Below, piece by piece: positions 1 to 10,825 of a DNA stretch of 64,000 bases. Positions within the stretch are counted from its first letter, which is position 1. Each line of letters opens with the position of its first letter. This DNA comes from Elgaria multicarinata webbii (Eukaryota > Chordata > Lepidosauria > Squamata > Anguidae). Location of the stretch: the NCBI RefSeq assembly GCF_023053635.1, contig NC_086179.1, forward strand, positions 1,998,001-2,062,000, written 5' to 3'. The notes beneath the pieces were generated by a model. It did not search any database, was not told the origin of the DNA, and saw nothing but the letters and a program-made list of their open reading frames with translations. The position numbers were made by a program, and so were the translations under genes.

Positions 1-537
1 ATTCGGCCCTGGTTAGGCCTCATCTAGAGTATTGCGTCCAGTTCTGGGCTCCACAATTCAAGAAGGACGCAGACAAGCTGGAGCGTGTTCAGAAGAGGGC
101 AACCAGGATGATCAGGGCTCTGGAAACAAAGCCCTATGAAGAGAGACGGAGAGAACTGGGCATGTTGAGCCTGGAGAAGAGAAGATGGAGGGGAGACATG
201 ATAGCACTCTCCAAATACTTGAAAGGTTGTCACACAGAGGAGGGCCAGAATCTCTTCTCGATCCTCCCAGAGTGCAGGACACGGAATAACAGGCTCAAGT
301 TAAAGGAAACCAGATTCCAGCTGGACATCAGGAAAAACTTTCTGACTGTTAGAGCAGTACGACAATGGAACCAGTGACCTAAGGAGGTTGTGGGCTCTCC
401 CACCCTAGAGGCCTTTAAGAGGCAGCTGGGCAACCATCTGTCAGGGATGCTTTAGGGTGGATTCCTGCATTGAGCAGGGGGTTGGACTCGATGGCCTTGT
501 AGGCCCCTTCCAACTCTGCTATTCTATGATTCTATGT
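1..537 (+). mobile_element. CR1 LINE, 3' end
   Basis: The end of a CR1 reverse-transcriptase frame ([31 protein letters not shown]) runs into a 3'UTR ending in the octamer tail ATTCTATG. It is cut by the left window edge. The same family recurs about 17 times in the window. Confidence 0.9.
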
Positions 538-697
538 AAAAGACCTACAAACTTCCGTGAGTGGCAATACATCGCCCACGTAGAGAAGCTCTCCATCTAA
601 AAGAACCTCAGGTAGCAGTCCTGGAAGCCCCCACCCCCCTGTGCCCAGAGCTTGGGAGAGCCGCAGCTAGTTAGATCAGGAGAGCCAAAGCTCCGGG

Positions 698-877
698 GCA
701 GAGAGCCTGCTTTGCTTGCAGAAGGCCCCAGGTATGATCCCCGGTGGCATCTTCAGGTAAGGCTGGAAGTGTTCCTGGCAGAAACCCCAGAGAGAGCTTG
801 CTGCCAGTCAGTGTCAACAACGTTGGGTGAGATCGACCAACAGTTTGATTCGCTATAAGGCAGCTTCCTATGTTCCC
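698..877 (+). mobile_element. tRNA-derived SINE
   Basis: A tRNA-like head with a B-box-like GGTATGATCCC at 731, then a body with CTGCCAGTCAGTGT and the end TATAAGGCAGCTTCCTATGT. This is typical of dispersed squamate SINEs. The left edge is approximate. Confidence 0.6.
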
Positions 878-1460
878 AGAGTGCACTTGGCTAGCTGCCC
901 CTATGGCCCTCATTAGTTTGCCAGCTGTGATATCTCAGGGAAGGAAGATCCATCCAATGCAGCAGTTAGGCTTTGGCCAGGAATGTGCTTTGTAGACCGC
1001 ATGATACTGGTCTGAGAACAACTTCACTGGTTTCCCGTTTGTTCCTGGTCCCAATTCAAGGTGCTGATTCAATTCAATTCAAGCCCTAAACTGCTCTTCC
1101 CCAATCTGGTGCTATCCAGATGGCTAAGCTGACTGGGACTGATGGGACTTGTAATACAGCACGTCTGAAGGGCACAGGGTTGAGGAAGCCAATCCTAAAT
1201 GCTTTGGGGGCAGGATATCTGAATGACCTGCCTTTTAGCATATGAACCTACCCATAATTTACAAAAATCAGCAGAGGCTGTGCAATATCTCTCACCACCT
1301 GAGAGGATGGGTTGGCTGGTGGGTGCTCAGGACCTCTTTCGGTAGCAGCAACCTGATTGTGGAACTCCCTCCTAAGGGAGAGGAGACTGGCTGCCCCTTT
1401 TTTCTTATCCTGCTGTAGATGGACAGTAAAGACTGTCCTGATCCATCATTCTTTTAACGT
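878..1460. other. Unassigned stretch with decayed repeat pieces
   Basis: It contains fragments resembling L2 (near 1020-1090) and a palindromic-MITE arm (CTATCCAGATGG near 1110). No exon or RNA gene is recognised. Confidence 0.35.
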
Positions 1461-1704
1461 TGTCCTGGAGGAGAAGGCTATTAAGGGCTACTAGCCCTGA
1501 TGGTTGTGTGCTGCCTCCAGTATTCGAGGCGGCAAGCCTGTGTGCACCAGTTGCTGGGGAACATGGGCGGGAGGGTGCTGTTGCACCATGTCCTGCCTTG
1601 TTGGTCCCTGGCCGATGGCTGGTTGGCCCCTGTGTGAACAGAGTGCTGGACTAGATGGAACCATGGTCTGATCCAGACACAGGGCACTTCTGATGCTCTT
1701 AATG
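1461..1704 (+). mobile_element. CR1 LINE (second family), 3' end
   Basis: It holds the 3'UTR landmark GGGCTACTAGCCCTGATGG, then TTGCTGGGGAACATGGG and GGTCTGATCCAG. This family (called CR1-B here) recurs mostly in - orientation elsewhere in the window. Confidence 0.8.
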
Positions 1705-1799
1705 TTTATGTCACTCTTCAATTTTAATTTTAATGCCACTCTCACATGTTATTGTATATAGCATTTGCTCCTGTGTTTCTTGTTTTTTCCCTATGTATA

Positions 1800-1886
1800 C
1801 CGTATTTCTTCGATTCTAAGACGCACTCCATTTTTAGAGCTGTTTATTTGGGGGGGAAAGTGCGTCTTAGAATTGAAGAAATACGG
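1800..1886. mobile_element. Palindromic MITE, short form
   Basis: Inverted ends of about 25 bp (CCGTATTTCTTCGATTCTAA and its complement) flank a 35-bp core. TA precedes it and TG follows, as for a TA-target insertion with one changed base. It is an internally deleted relative of the copies at 10194 and 48858. Confidence 0.75.
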
Positions 1887-2122
1887 TGTGTACATTGCTT
1901 CAGTCACCTTGAGGGTTTGATTTATAAATTTAACCAACCAATCAGCAAACAAACAATATATCGTATTCCATCACAAATCTTTTCAATTGCAGCTGCTCAC
2001 ATCTCCATATGAGTCACCATCAGACCTTTGAGAGATGACTTACTGAATGTTGTGCAAGTTTGAATTCGTTGTGACAAGCGACATGTTTCTCACCCCACCC
2101 CACCTTTCCCTTCCTGCTGTAG

Positions 2123-3172
2123 GGTGACAGCGGCGGACCCCTGGTGTGTAGGGAAAAAAGGTCGGAGCGCTATTGGCTTGTTGGTGTCACCAGCTGGGGA
2201 CCCTCCAATTGCAATGAGCCAATGAGGCCAGGTGTCTTCACCTCCACGCAACACTACCTTGACTGGATCACAAGGGTGACCCAGGAGAACCTTTTCATGC
2301 CCGCTCACTCACCATTGTTGGCACAGCCCCAGACTACACAAAGACCACCACCAACACACCAGCCCCCATCCAGCCCCCAGCAGGTCCAAAACGAGATCTT
2401 GCAACATCCCGGGCCTCCTCTCATACCCAGCCCCACAACTAGGCCCAGACCTCCTCCTACGTGGAGGCCCACAACTAGGCCCAGTCCTCCTCCTACGTGG
2501 AGGCCCACAACTAGGCCCAGTCCTCCTCCTACGTGGAGGCCCACAACTAGGCCAAGACCTCCTCCTACGTGGAGGCCCACAACTAGGCCCAGTCCTCCTC
2601 CTACGTGGAGGCCCACAACTAGGCCCAGACCTCCTCCTACGTGGAGGCCCACAACTAGGCCCAGTCCTCCTCCTACGTGGAGGCCCACAACTAGGCCCAG
2701 TCCTCCTCCTACGTGGAGGCCCACAACTAGGCCCAGTCCTCCTCCTACGTGGAGGCCCACAATTAGGCCCAGTCCTCCTCCTACGTGGAGGCCCACAACT
2801 AGGCCTAGTCCTCCTCCTAAGTGGAGGCCCACAACTAGGCCCGGGCCACCTCCTACGTTGAGGCCCACAGCTGGATCCAGGCCACCTCCTACAATGAGAC
2901 CCACAGCTGGATCCAGGCCACCTCCTATGTTGAGGCCCACAGCTGGGCCCTGGCCACCTCCTAAGTGGAGGCCCACAGTATGGCATATTCCTCCTGGGAT
3001 ATGGGCCACAAGATGGGGTGTTACACATTCTCCCCAGATGAGGCCTACAAGATGGACACCCAAGCATCCTGCCTGGATGAGGCCCACAAGATGGAGTCAC
3101 TCTTATCCTACCTGGAGGAGGACTACAAGATGGGGTTTCACATATCCTCCCCGGACAAGGCTCAGAATATAA
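2123..3172 (+). CDS. ACR: ACR-A: last exon of an acrosin-like serine protease with a repeat tail (partial gene)
   Basis: This is the terminal exon of an acrosin-type trypsin-fold protease, an acrosomal enzyme of sperm in the known family. The exon opens in phase 0 after a pyrimidine-rich acceptor with GDSGGPLVC, so the catalytic Ser is present. VGVTSWG and RPGVF follow, supplying S1-wall residues. After the domain-ending helix (YLDWITRV) the tail is built from 12-residue units of the type TTRPSPPPTWRP: about eleven near-perfect units, then about eight decayed ones to the stop. No other ACR exon is found in the first 2.1 kb, so exons 1-4 should lie left of the window. The catalytic His and Asp therefore cannot be judged. 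A polyadenylation signal follows at 3483. The domain portion reads open and normal. Human acrosin also has a Pro-rich tail, but of different sequence. Confidence 0.9.
   Translation, partial: GDSGGPLVCREKRSERYWLVGVTSWGPSNCNEPMRPGVFTSTQHYLDWITRVTQENLFMPAHSPLLAQPQTTQRPPPTHQPPSSPQQVQNEILQHPGPPLIPSPTTRPRPPPTWRPTTRPSPPPTWRPTTRPSPPPTWRPTTRPRPPPTWRPTTRPSPPPTWRPTTRPRPPPTWRPTTRPSPPPTWRPTTRPSPPPTWRPTTRPSPPPTWRPTIRPSPPPTWRPTTRPSPPPKWRPTTRPGPPPTLRPTAGSRPPPTMRPTAGSRPPPMLRPTAGPWPPPKWRPTVWHIPPGIWATRWGVTHSPQMRPTRWTPKHPAWMRPTRWSHSYPTWRRTTRWGFTYPPRTRLRI
2431..2836 (+). repeat. 36-bp coding minisatellite in ACR-A
   Basis: About eleven tandem 36-bp units encode TTRPxPPPTWRP, where x is mostly Ser or Arg. The units differ by only a few bases. 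Downstream to about 3165 the same 12-residue period continues in decayed form (TAGSRPPPTMRP, then MRPTRW types). The unit length is a multiple of three, so gain or loss of units keeps the reading frame. Confidence 0.95.
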
Positions 3173-3482
3173 CCTCCCAGGGCAAGGTCCCCCCAGGTTG
3201 GCACAGGCTGGCACACAGGCCCTGAGCTACTTTTCAGCCATTGCCACCACTGCAAGAAGAAGTTGTAGAACCGCCAAGTTACTGCAGTTTTTACAGCTGG
3301 AATAAGGGTCTGCAAGTGCCCGACTTCTTGTACAGCCACTGGGAGAGCAGCCATGTGGGTGGGTGGGTGTGGACTAAGAATGACCCGTTTTTGGATGGAG
3401 AAGGCACGCAATAGGTGGTGCCCCCCCCCCCCCGGCCAGGTTCAGAGCCCCCACACTGGCATGCAATCCTGCCTTTGCTGGC

Positions 3483-3488
3483 AATAAA
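3483..3488 (+). promoter_or_regulatory. Polyadenylation signal of ACR-A
   Basis: AATAAA lies about 310 bases after the ACR-A stop codon and is the first canonical signal downstream. A 3'UTR of this size is plausible; no transcript evidence is available here. Confidence 0.6.
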
Positions 3489-4000
3489 CTAAAACTAAAT
3501 TCTCCCAGTATGATTTCCCCCCCTCTCCCAAAATCCTCCCAGGATGGATATTTACTGGATTTAGGAGTGTTGAGGAACCTCAAACATGCAACCTTAACCT
3601 CAGTGCCATCATATTTTCCTTGCAATTTTCCAACGTGACTTTACATTAAGTTCTTTAAAACGCACCTCAACATTACATTAAAAATGACACATTTGACCCA
3701 TATAAATTTTGGATGTAAATTATGGAAAGTCAGACAGTGTTCAGCTTTGTACAAGAATTGTGCCTCTGTGGGCTATGGGAGGTTTGCACTTGGGGAAAAA
3801 GTGGGGAGGAATTCCCTTTTAAAATAAATAAAATAAAGCAATGAATGAACAGGCAAACAGGTGAGTGTTTGTGCGGTGTCTTGAAAAACAAAAGGCAACT
3901 ACCTACCTGCAACCTGGTGCGGAAGGTGAAGACGGTAAGCTGAGCCTCCGGTTGATTTGCTGCTCTTTGCTTTTGGCTATTTCTCTCGCAGCCCAGACTG
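3489..4000. other. Intergenic stretch, nothing recognised
   Basis: AT-rich sequence downstream of ACR-A. No coding, RNA or repeat signature could be assigned. Confidence 0.5.
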
Positions 4001-4013
4001 TTCTCACAGGGCT

Positions 4014-4025
4014 TTTTTTGGTTTT

Positions 4026-4087
<62 letters not shown>

Positions 4088-4884
4088 TAATACATCCAAA
4101 CAATACAACAATACAATATAAAGCAATACTACATAATACACAATAATATAAAGTAAACAGTTTGATAAACATATGTTCTAACTTAATTCTCTTCAACATA
4201 ATTATAATTAACATAAAAGTGCTCCCTCCAACCACAGGATCTTATTCATATTTCCAAAATCTCATTACTTCTTCTGGGGGTATTTTCCCTCTCCCCTTTA
4301 ATAATACAAATTCTAAAAACTGTTTCCATATTCCTTCAAAGTCATTCGCTTTTATCATTCCTCTAACTTTTATATTACATGTTAGTTTATCATTAATAGC
4401 AATATCCCATATTTCTTTATACCAGTCTTCTATATGATAATCCCCTTGAACCTTCCAGTTCCTAGATATCATTAATCTTGCTGCTGTTAACAAATTCGTT
4501 ATCAATTCTTTTGTCTCTTGATTACAATTCAATTCTCCATACACTGATAACAATGTCACCATAGGTGTCTCTTCAATCTCCATTCCTAAAATTTCTTTTA
4601 TCTCTTTAAACACCATTTTCCATATTTTTTGTACAAATTCACATTCCCACCACATATGTAAATACGTTCCTTTCTCTTGACAACCTCTCCAACATGTTGC
4701 AGAATTCGTCTTATTTATTTTATTTAGTTTCACAGGGGTTAGGTACCACCTCCAGACGATCTTGTAATAGTTTTCTTTTATCCTCACAGACATATTTCTC
4801 AACACTCGTTGTTTCCATATCCCTTCCCAACTCTGTTGCCCTATTTGTTCCTTCAAGCCAGTTTCCCATACCGTCTTGCCTACA
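4014..4884 (-). mobile_element. LINE L1, 5'-truncated, with target duplication
   Basis: The - strand encodes the L1 ORF2 C-terminus (CWRGCQEKGTYLHMWWECEF, VQKIWKMVFKEI). The 3' tail is (AAT)n plus an A-rich end. The 13-bp target duplication TTCTCACAGGGCT stands at 4001-4013 and 4885-4897. Confidence 0.9.
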
Positions 4885-4984
4885 TTCTCACAGGGCTGAG
4901 GACCTCTCGCCAGCTCTCATATGGGTTCTGGTTGTGCCCCACACTAACTGGGAGCCAGAGGGTGCAGATGATGCAAAAAGTCAT

Positions 4985-5075
4985 GGTTTTAATTTTTGTG
5001 AACCGCCCAGAGAGCTTCGGCTATTGGGTGGTATAGAAATGAAATGAAATGAAATGAAATAAATAAATAAATAAA
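4985..5075 (+). mobile_element. LINE 3' tail (GAACCGCCCAGAGAGC type)
   Basis: The conserved 3' end TTTTTGTGAACCGCCCAGAG is followed by a GAAAT/AAAT simple tail. The same end recurs at 22980, 43318 and 60712 and in reverse at 11757 and 29398. Confidence 0.75.
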
Positions 5076-5079
5076 GATT

Positions 5080-5517
5080 TCCCTGGCAATTATGCTGCTA
5101 GGCTAATGGAGGTAGGAGCCTCCTGGGATCCGTAAAGGGTGTCCCGCACCATGAGAAGCCCCCTGGCCCCCACCCTATTCAGACTGGCAAGGGTCCCGTC
5201 ATGTCAGGTGGTTAAATTGGCTGGGAGGCAGAGAAGGGCTGTCTCCGCTGTGGTGCCGACCAGGTGGAATACGTGGCCCCCAAAAAGGCCTTGCTGAGCT
5301 TGACCCTGCGGGCTTTGAAGAACGCGTGGGGGTTATTCCTGCTTTATACCAGCCGTGACCAAAGGAAACCCTTCAGATCTCTGGTGCTTGTTTTTAGTTA
5401 TAACAAGGTTGCTTTCTGCCTTGGAGGCTGCTCTTGCCAGTGGTTCAGCATGTCACAGCAGGTCAGCCCAGGAAACAGAAATCTCATGGAGAGGGGTGTG
5501 TGTATGAAATGAAACAG
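5080..5517. other. Decayed L2-like sequence
   Basis: Around 5220-5340 the + strand reads like the eroded C-terminal part of an L2-type ORF. The rest is unassigned. Confidence 0.3.
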
Positions 5518-6306
5518 AACGAAATTTAATAGGGATAAATGCCAAGTTCTACATCTAGGAAATAGAAACCAAAGGCACAGTTACAAGATGGGGATACTTG
5601 GCTCAGCAATACTACAAATGAGAAGGATCTTGGAGTTGTTGTAGATCGCAAGCTGAATATGAGCCAACAGTGCGATATGGCTGCAAGAAAGGCAAATGCT
5701 ATTTTGGGCTGCATTAATAGAAGTATAGCTTCCAAATCACGCCAGGTACTGGTTCCTCTCTATTCGGCCCTGGTTAGGCCTCATCTAGAATATTGCGTCC
5801 AGTTCTGGGCTCCACAATTCAAGAAGGACGCAGACAAGCTGGAGCGTGTTCAGAGGAGGGCAACCAGGATTCTCAGGGGTCTGGAAACAAAGCCCTATGA
5901 AGAGAGACTGAAAGAACTGGGCAGGTTTAGCCTGGAGAAGAGAAGATTGAGGGGGGACATGAGAGCACTCTTCAAATACTTAAAAGGTTGTCACACAGAG
6001 GAGGGCCAGGATCTCTTCTCGATCCTCCCAGAGTGTAGGACACGGAATAACGGGCTCAAGTGAAAGGAAGCCAGATTCCAGCTGGACATTAGGAAAAACT
6101 TCCTGACTGTTAGAGCAGTACGACAATGGAATCAGTTACCTAGGGAGGTTGTGGGCTCTCCCACACTAGAGGCTTTCAAGAGGCAGCTGGACAACCCTCT
6201 GTCAGGGATGCTTTAGGGTGGATTCCTGCATTGAGCAGGGGGTTGGACTCCATGGCCTTGTGGGCCTTTTCCAACTCTGCTATTCTATGATTCTATTATT
6301 CTATGT
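5518..6306 (+). mobile_element. CR1 LINE, 5'-truncated
   Basis: The reading includes [38 protein letters not shown] and [16 protein letters not shown]. It ends in the octamer tail at about 6300. Confidence 0.92.
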
Positions 6307-6706
6307 GTGTGTGCACGCATTTGGAGGATCCCTGTGACTTTGGGGACTGTTCATTGGGATTGTGGGCTGCAGGTTGTCCACCCCTGCTTTTGATGGAAAC
6401 GTTTCCCATTTGAGTATCTTAATTGTTGTTATGGTAAACCGTGAGTACTTTAAAAAATCTGTCCTTGTTTTGTTTTTTAGAACTATCACCACAATAACTG
6501 TTTCAATTTGCTAAAAACACACACTTAGATTTGCTGTTGTTTCAGTCTTGGTCTGGGTCGCTGGTTTTCACCCCACGCCTAATTGCCTTCCACTCGGCAC
6601 AGTACACCGAGTTTGCTGGTACAGTAAAAGAGGAGAATGCGACATTTTAGCCGAGGCAGCCAGGAACAAGGAAGACACCTGCTTGTTGGAAGTGGTGAGG
6701 ACTCCA

Positions 6707-7403
6707 GGGGCTTGTCTACACCAAGCAGGATATTCTACTGTGAAAGTGGTATATAAAAGGTGTTAAGTATAAGAAAGTAAAAGGCTTGCGTAGTCATTAA
6801 AATTGTGTGTGTAGCTATCTCAAGGCTAAACAGAGGAAGACTATCTGTGAGCAATTACCTTGAGATAGAAGCTGTACTGGGAACCTTGCCAGGATCCTCT
6901 AAGATATCATGGTGTTAATGATATGAATATACCAAAGATCCTTGAAGCTGGGTTAGCCTAATCACAGCTGTATGTAATATAGATAAGAACTGTGTATATA
7001 TGTATATGTGTATTGCTTTTGTCACTCTGCACAATGACACGGAACTGTTAAGAAGTCTGAAGCTAATAAAATGACTCTGCTAAGTAAGACCTGCATTGTG
7101 AGCTGTGTTTCTGAGCACAAACAGAATTCCCAAAGAAAAGTTCTAGACCCAACAAAAGGCAGGAGTCACACTACTGCTTTAGAGTGGTATTGAAGTGCAC
7201 TGACAACTGTTGGGGCCCATGATGCATCTACACCAAGCAGGATATTACACTATGAACGTGATATGAAAGCGGTCTGTGGTCTGTGTCCATGGGCCCCAAC
7301 AGTTGTCCGTGCACTTCAATACCGCTCTAAAGCAGTAGTGTGACTCCTGCCTCTTATATACCACTTTCATAGTGCAATATCCTGCTTGGTGCAGATGAGC
7401 CCC
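6707..7403. mobile_element. Foldback DNA element split by a solo LTR
   Basis: The left arm (CTTGTCTACACCAAGCAGGA...) is the complement of the right arm ending near 7403. Once the LTR at 6761-7154 is discounted, each arm is about 120 bp. A partial extra end copy lies in the middle (7225-7275). The target duplication is unclear (CCAGG on both sides at best). Confidence 0.7.
6761..7154 (+). mobile_element. Solo LTR (fossil retroviral-type or LTR element)
   Basis: A 394-bp block begins TGTTA and ends CAACA, with AATAAA at 7065. It is flanked by the 5-bp duplication AAAGG (6756-6760 and 7155-7159). No internal region is present. It inserted into an older foldback element. Confidence 0.75.
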
Positions 7404-8189
7404 AGGAGGGCCCAAGTGAACTAGGCCCTTGCTGGCCTGCCCTCCTTCTCAAGGGCCACTGCCTGCGCTGTCCTGCAGGCCGTCAAAGGCCGCGGGGCAA
7501 ACGTTGCTGTGGATCCTCACCTCTTTAACCGGTGTGGTCCTATTCAGGACCACTGAATAGGCAGGTCCCAGCCAGAGCTCTGGCGAGCAGAGGAAGGCAG
7601 GCCAGGCAGTTCTCTTCCGCTCAATTGGCAGCCACTTCCATGGCCTGATCTGGGGCAAATTGCGGGCTGAAATGGCAGCTGAGGGGCTCAGCAGGAGGGC
7701 AGAGAAGTTTGAGGTGAAGGCCACGAGGGCCCACAATGGCTGAGGAGACGGAGGCTGGGGAGCTGAGGGAAGGGCCAGTCCACTCCAGACAAGGCTTGAT
7801 GGTGCAATCGCACTGCCCCCTTCACCGAATTTTACTGGGGAGGGGAGACACGACATCACCTTTGATTCCGAGCCCTCCCGTGTTTTTCCACTGCTTCCGT
7901 CAGTCTTTTCTCTTGCCAGGATCAAAAAAGGAGGGCTTAAAAGGGAAAGATGGAATTGCTGCTGACTGCCTTGCGACAGGTAGTGCGTGCTTGGGAAAGT
8001 GGGGAAAAAATATATTTCTGAAATATTTCTGGACCCCAGAGACACTTGCTAAGGAGGTAAGGGGTGGGTGGTCCACAGCTAGGTGGGTGGGGTGGGGTGG
8101 GGATGGGGTGCAGGTCCGACAGCGAGGAATGCTGCCTGCTCTGCAAAGCTGCAAGCAGACCGGGAAGAGGGAGACGGTCAACGTAAGAC
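7404..8189. other. Intergenic stretch, nothing recognised
   Basis: GC-moderate sequence with overlapping open frames on both strands but no recognisable protein. I see no repeat family or exon here. Confidence 0.4.
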
Positions 8190-9361
8190 GAGCCGTTGTG
8201 CCGGACGAGACCAAAGCCCTGTCTAGTCCAGCATTCTGTTCACACAGGCAGCTGCTACCATTGGGAAGCCCACGAGGAGTGCATGACTGACTGCAACAGC
8301 ACCCTCCCCCTTGGGTTCCCCAGCAAGTGATGTCCGCGGGCGCACCGCCTCCAACAGTGGAGGGAATATGACCAATTGCCATCTGCAGCCTCCTCCCCCT
8401 CTGTGAATTTCTCTAATCTCCTTTTAAAGCCACCTGCTTTGGTGCCCGTCACGACATCTTGTGGCAGGGCTGGTGCTGCCATAGAGGCCAGTTAGGCGAC
8501 CACCTAGAGCGCCAAGGTAAGGGGGCGCCGAACGGTGCGCCCGGAAGTCACCCTCCCACTCCCAGAGCCGCTCTGGCTGAGTGAGGGCAGTTTCCGGGTG
8601 CGCCGTTCCGAAGCCTTCCGCCCCGCCCCCCCAGCATCCCCAGCTTGGCTTCAGCTGAGCGCCCGCCCAGCAGCCAAAGCCAACCCAGGATACTGGGGGT
8701 GGGTGCGGGTGGACGGCTCCACATTCTGACTTCTGGCGCGCGCCGGACATCAGAACGTGAAGCCGTCTGACTGCCCTCCCCCAGCTTCCCGGCTTGGCTT
8801 CAGATGGGCCCTCCCAGCCAAAGCCAAGCTGGGACGCTGGGGCGGGGGGGGGGAACGGACGGCTCCACGTTCTGGCGTCCGGGCACGCCAGAAGTCAGAA
8901 CGTGGAGCCACCCGCCCACCCACCCCACTACAGTGTCCCGCCAAGCCGGGAGGACTTTGGGCAAAGGATAGGCAACGTGGCCTCATCCCCGCCTGTCTCC
9001 GCCTACCTGGGGTGGTGGGAGGTACGGTGGGGTGGGAGGGTGAAAGCACCTCACCTTGCCTAGGGCGCAAAAAAGCCTGACACCAGCCCTGGGTAGTGGA
9101 TTCCATACTTTAACTCTGCACGGAGTGAAGAAGTCCTTCCTTTTATCTGCCCTCAATCTCCCACCATTCATCTGCTTGGGGTGAACCCTGGTTGTAGTGT
9201 CTACTATTACTCCTCCCCACCCTTAGTAATTTTCTACAGCTCTGCCTTGTCCCAAGTTACTTGCCCTTTTTCCTAAGTGACTCAAACGTGTAACCCTTCC
9301 TCATGGAGAAGTTGCTCCAGCCCCTTGAGCGTCATGGTTGTCCTTTTCTGTACCGTGACCC
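8190..9361 (-). mobile_element. CR1-B LINE interrupted by a hAT-like element
   Basis: The CR1-B 3' half in - orientation breaks after CATCTTGTGG and resumes at GTAGTGGATTCCATACTTTA, where the family is normally continuous. The gap is the element at 8465-9091. Confidence 0.8.
8465..9091. mobile_element. hAT-like nonautonomous element, copy 1
   Basis: The ends are CAGGGCTGGTG and CACCAGCCCTG. The subterminal blocks CCTAGAGCGCCAAG and TTGCCTAGGGCGCAAAA are shared with the copy at 20999. The interior is GC-rich. The target duplication is eroded on one side. Confidence 0.75.
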
Positions 9362-9529
9362 CACGGGTGCCCCATGCAACCGCCCCCTTCCCTTATCCCC
9401 ACCTTCTGCTCTATTTCTTGCTTTCTCTTCCTCATTCTTTGCTGTGCACCTCACATTCCGTTTCCCTTCTCTGTCCCTTTCTCAACTGCTCTTGATTTGA
9501 CACTGCGTGGATGGTGTCTACTTCTACCT

Positions 9530-10193
9530 GGGTCATAGCGCCCCTTCCTAGAGTCGGAAGACCTAAAGGCAGTCGTGCATGCGCTGGTAACTTCGAGGCT
9601 CAACTTCTGCAATGCGCCCTACATAGGGCTACCTTTGTGCCTAGTCCGGAAACTTCAACTAGTGCAAAAAATGGCAGCCAGCCTGGTCACGGGTACACCC
9701 AGGGGGATCACATTACACCAGTCTTAAAATCTCTTCACTGGCTGCCAATTAGTTTCTGGGCAAAGTATAAAGTGTTGATTATTACATTTAAAGCTCTACA
9801 TGGTTTGGGTCCAGGCTACCTGCGGGATCGCCTTCTTCCGTACAATCCGCCCCGCACACTCAGGTCCTCTGGGAAGAATTTACTCCAGCCAACAAAAACA
9901 AGGCTGAAAACTATTACCCAGAGGACCTTTTCTTCTGCTGCTCCCAGACTGTGGAATGGCTTGCCAGAGGAAACTCATCAGCTTGACAGTCTTTTAGCAT
10001 TCAAGAAAGCTATCAAGACTGATCTCTTCCGGCAGGCCTATCCAGGGGAATTTTAGGATACTTTTAGTATGCTTTTAGGATGTTTTTAACAGTGTATGCT
10101 ATGTTTTTAATCAGTATTTTATGTATTTTATGATTGCTGTTGTTCCCTGCCTTGATCCATTTGGAGAGGCAGATAAGAAATAAATTATTATTA
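9530..10193 (+). mobile_element. LINE L2, 3' part
   Basis: It encodes [37 protein letters not shown] and SSAAPRLWNGLPEE, the C-terminal end of L2-type ORF2, then a 3'UTR and ATT repeat. Confidence 0.88.
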
Positions 10194-10377
10194 CCGCATT
10201 TCTTCGATTCTAAGACACCATCGATTGTAAGACGCACACTAATTTCAGTACCACCAACAGAAAAAAAAAAGCTTTGATTCTAAGAAATAATAAACGCACC
10301 CGCGATTCTAAGTCGCACCCCTTTTTTAGAGATGTTTATATGGGGGAAAAAGTGCGTCTTAGAATCGAAGAAATACG

Positions 10378-10378
<1 letters not shown>
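10194..10378. mobile_element. Palindromic MITE, long form
   Basis: 185 bp with inverted ends CCGCATTTCTTCGATTCTAA / GCGTCTTAGAATCGAAGAAA, flanked by TA on both sides. It inserted into the ATT microsatellite tail of the L2 copy. Confidence 0.85.

Positions 10379-10423
<45 letters not shown>
10379..10423 (+). repeat. (ATT)n microsatellite
   Basis: About 14 ATT units, the right part of the L2 tail split by the MITE. Confidence 0.9.
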
Positions 10424-10424
<1 letters not shown>

Positions 10425-10825
10425 GCGGGTGATGCCTATCACTGTTTGTGTTTTCTTTACCGGTAGGGCCTTTAAGCCTCCCATGACACGGTGCATAAAC
10501 TCAGGTTTTAAACTCACAAATTCCTAAGAAAATAAAGAAGATGACACGCAGTTCCCTGCACCAGAAGCCTTCAGCTTTATTCACCTCTCAGTATTCCCCC
10601 CCACCCACAAACTCACATTTCGGTCAAGGCTTCCCCTTGAATTGCAGCGGCTGCTCAGCATTCTGTCCAGATCTCCTTCATGCTACGAGAAGACCCCTCT
10701 CCCACCCGCCTGTGTTCGTTCCCCTCGCTCTCGCCCTCCACGCTCACCGATTGCCCAGTTTAACTGACACTTGCTCCATTCTCACACATTCAACAAACAG
10801 GCTGTGTGAGGTCAGACTGCCCATG
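10424..10825. other. Upstream flank of ACR-B
   Basis: No repeat or exon is recognised. It is rich in C and T towards 10600-10750. Confidence 0.4.

Noticed and set aside
2305-3214. Long antisense open frames (260 and 301 codons) opposite the ACR-A tail
   Set aside because: They arise because a 36-bp repeat without stop codons stays open in several frames. They are pure repeat translations with no independent evidence.
3865-4146. Open frame with a run of Tyr
   Set aside because: Translation of the TAT/ATT microsatellite tail of an L1.
7449-8045. 198-codon open frame on the - strand
   Set aside because: No recognisable domain or splice context, and it overlaps open frames on the other strand; consistent with chance.
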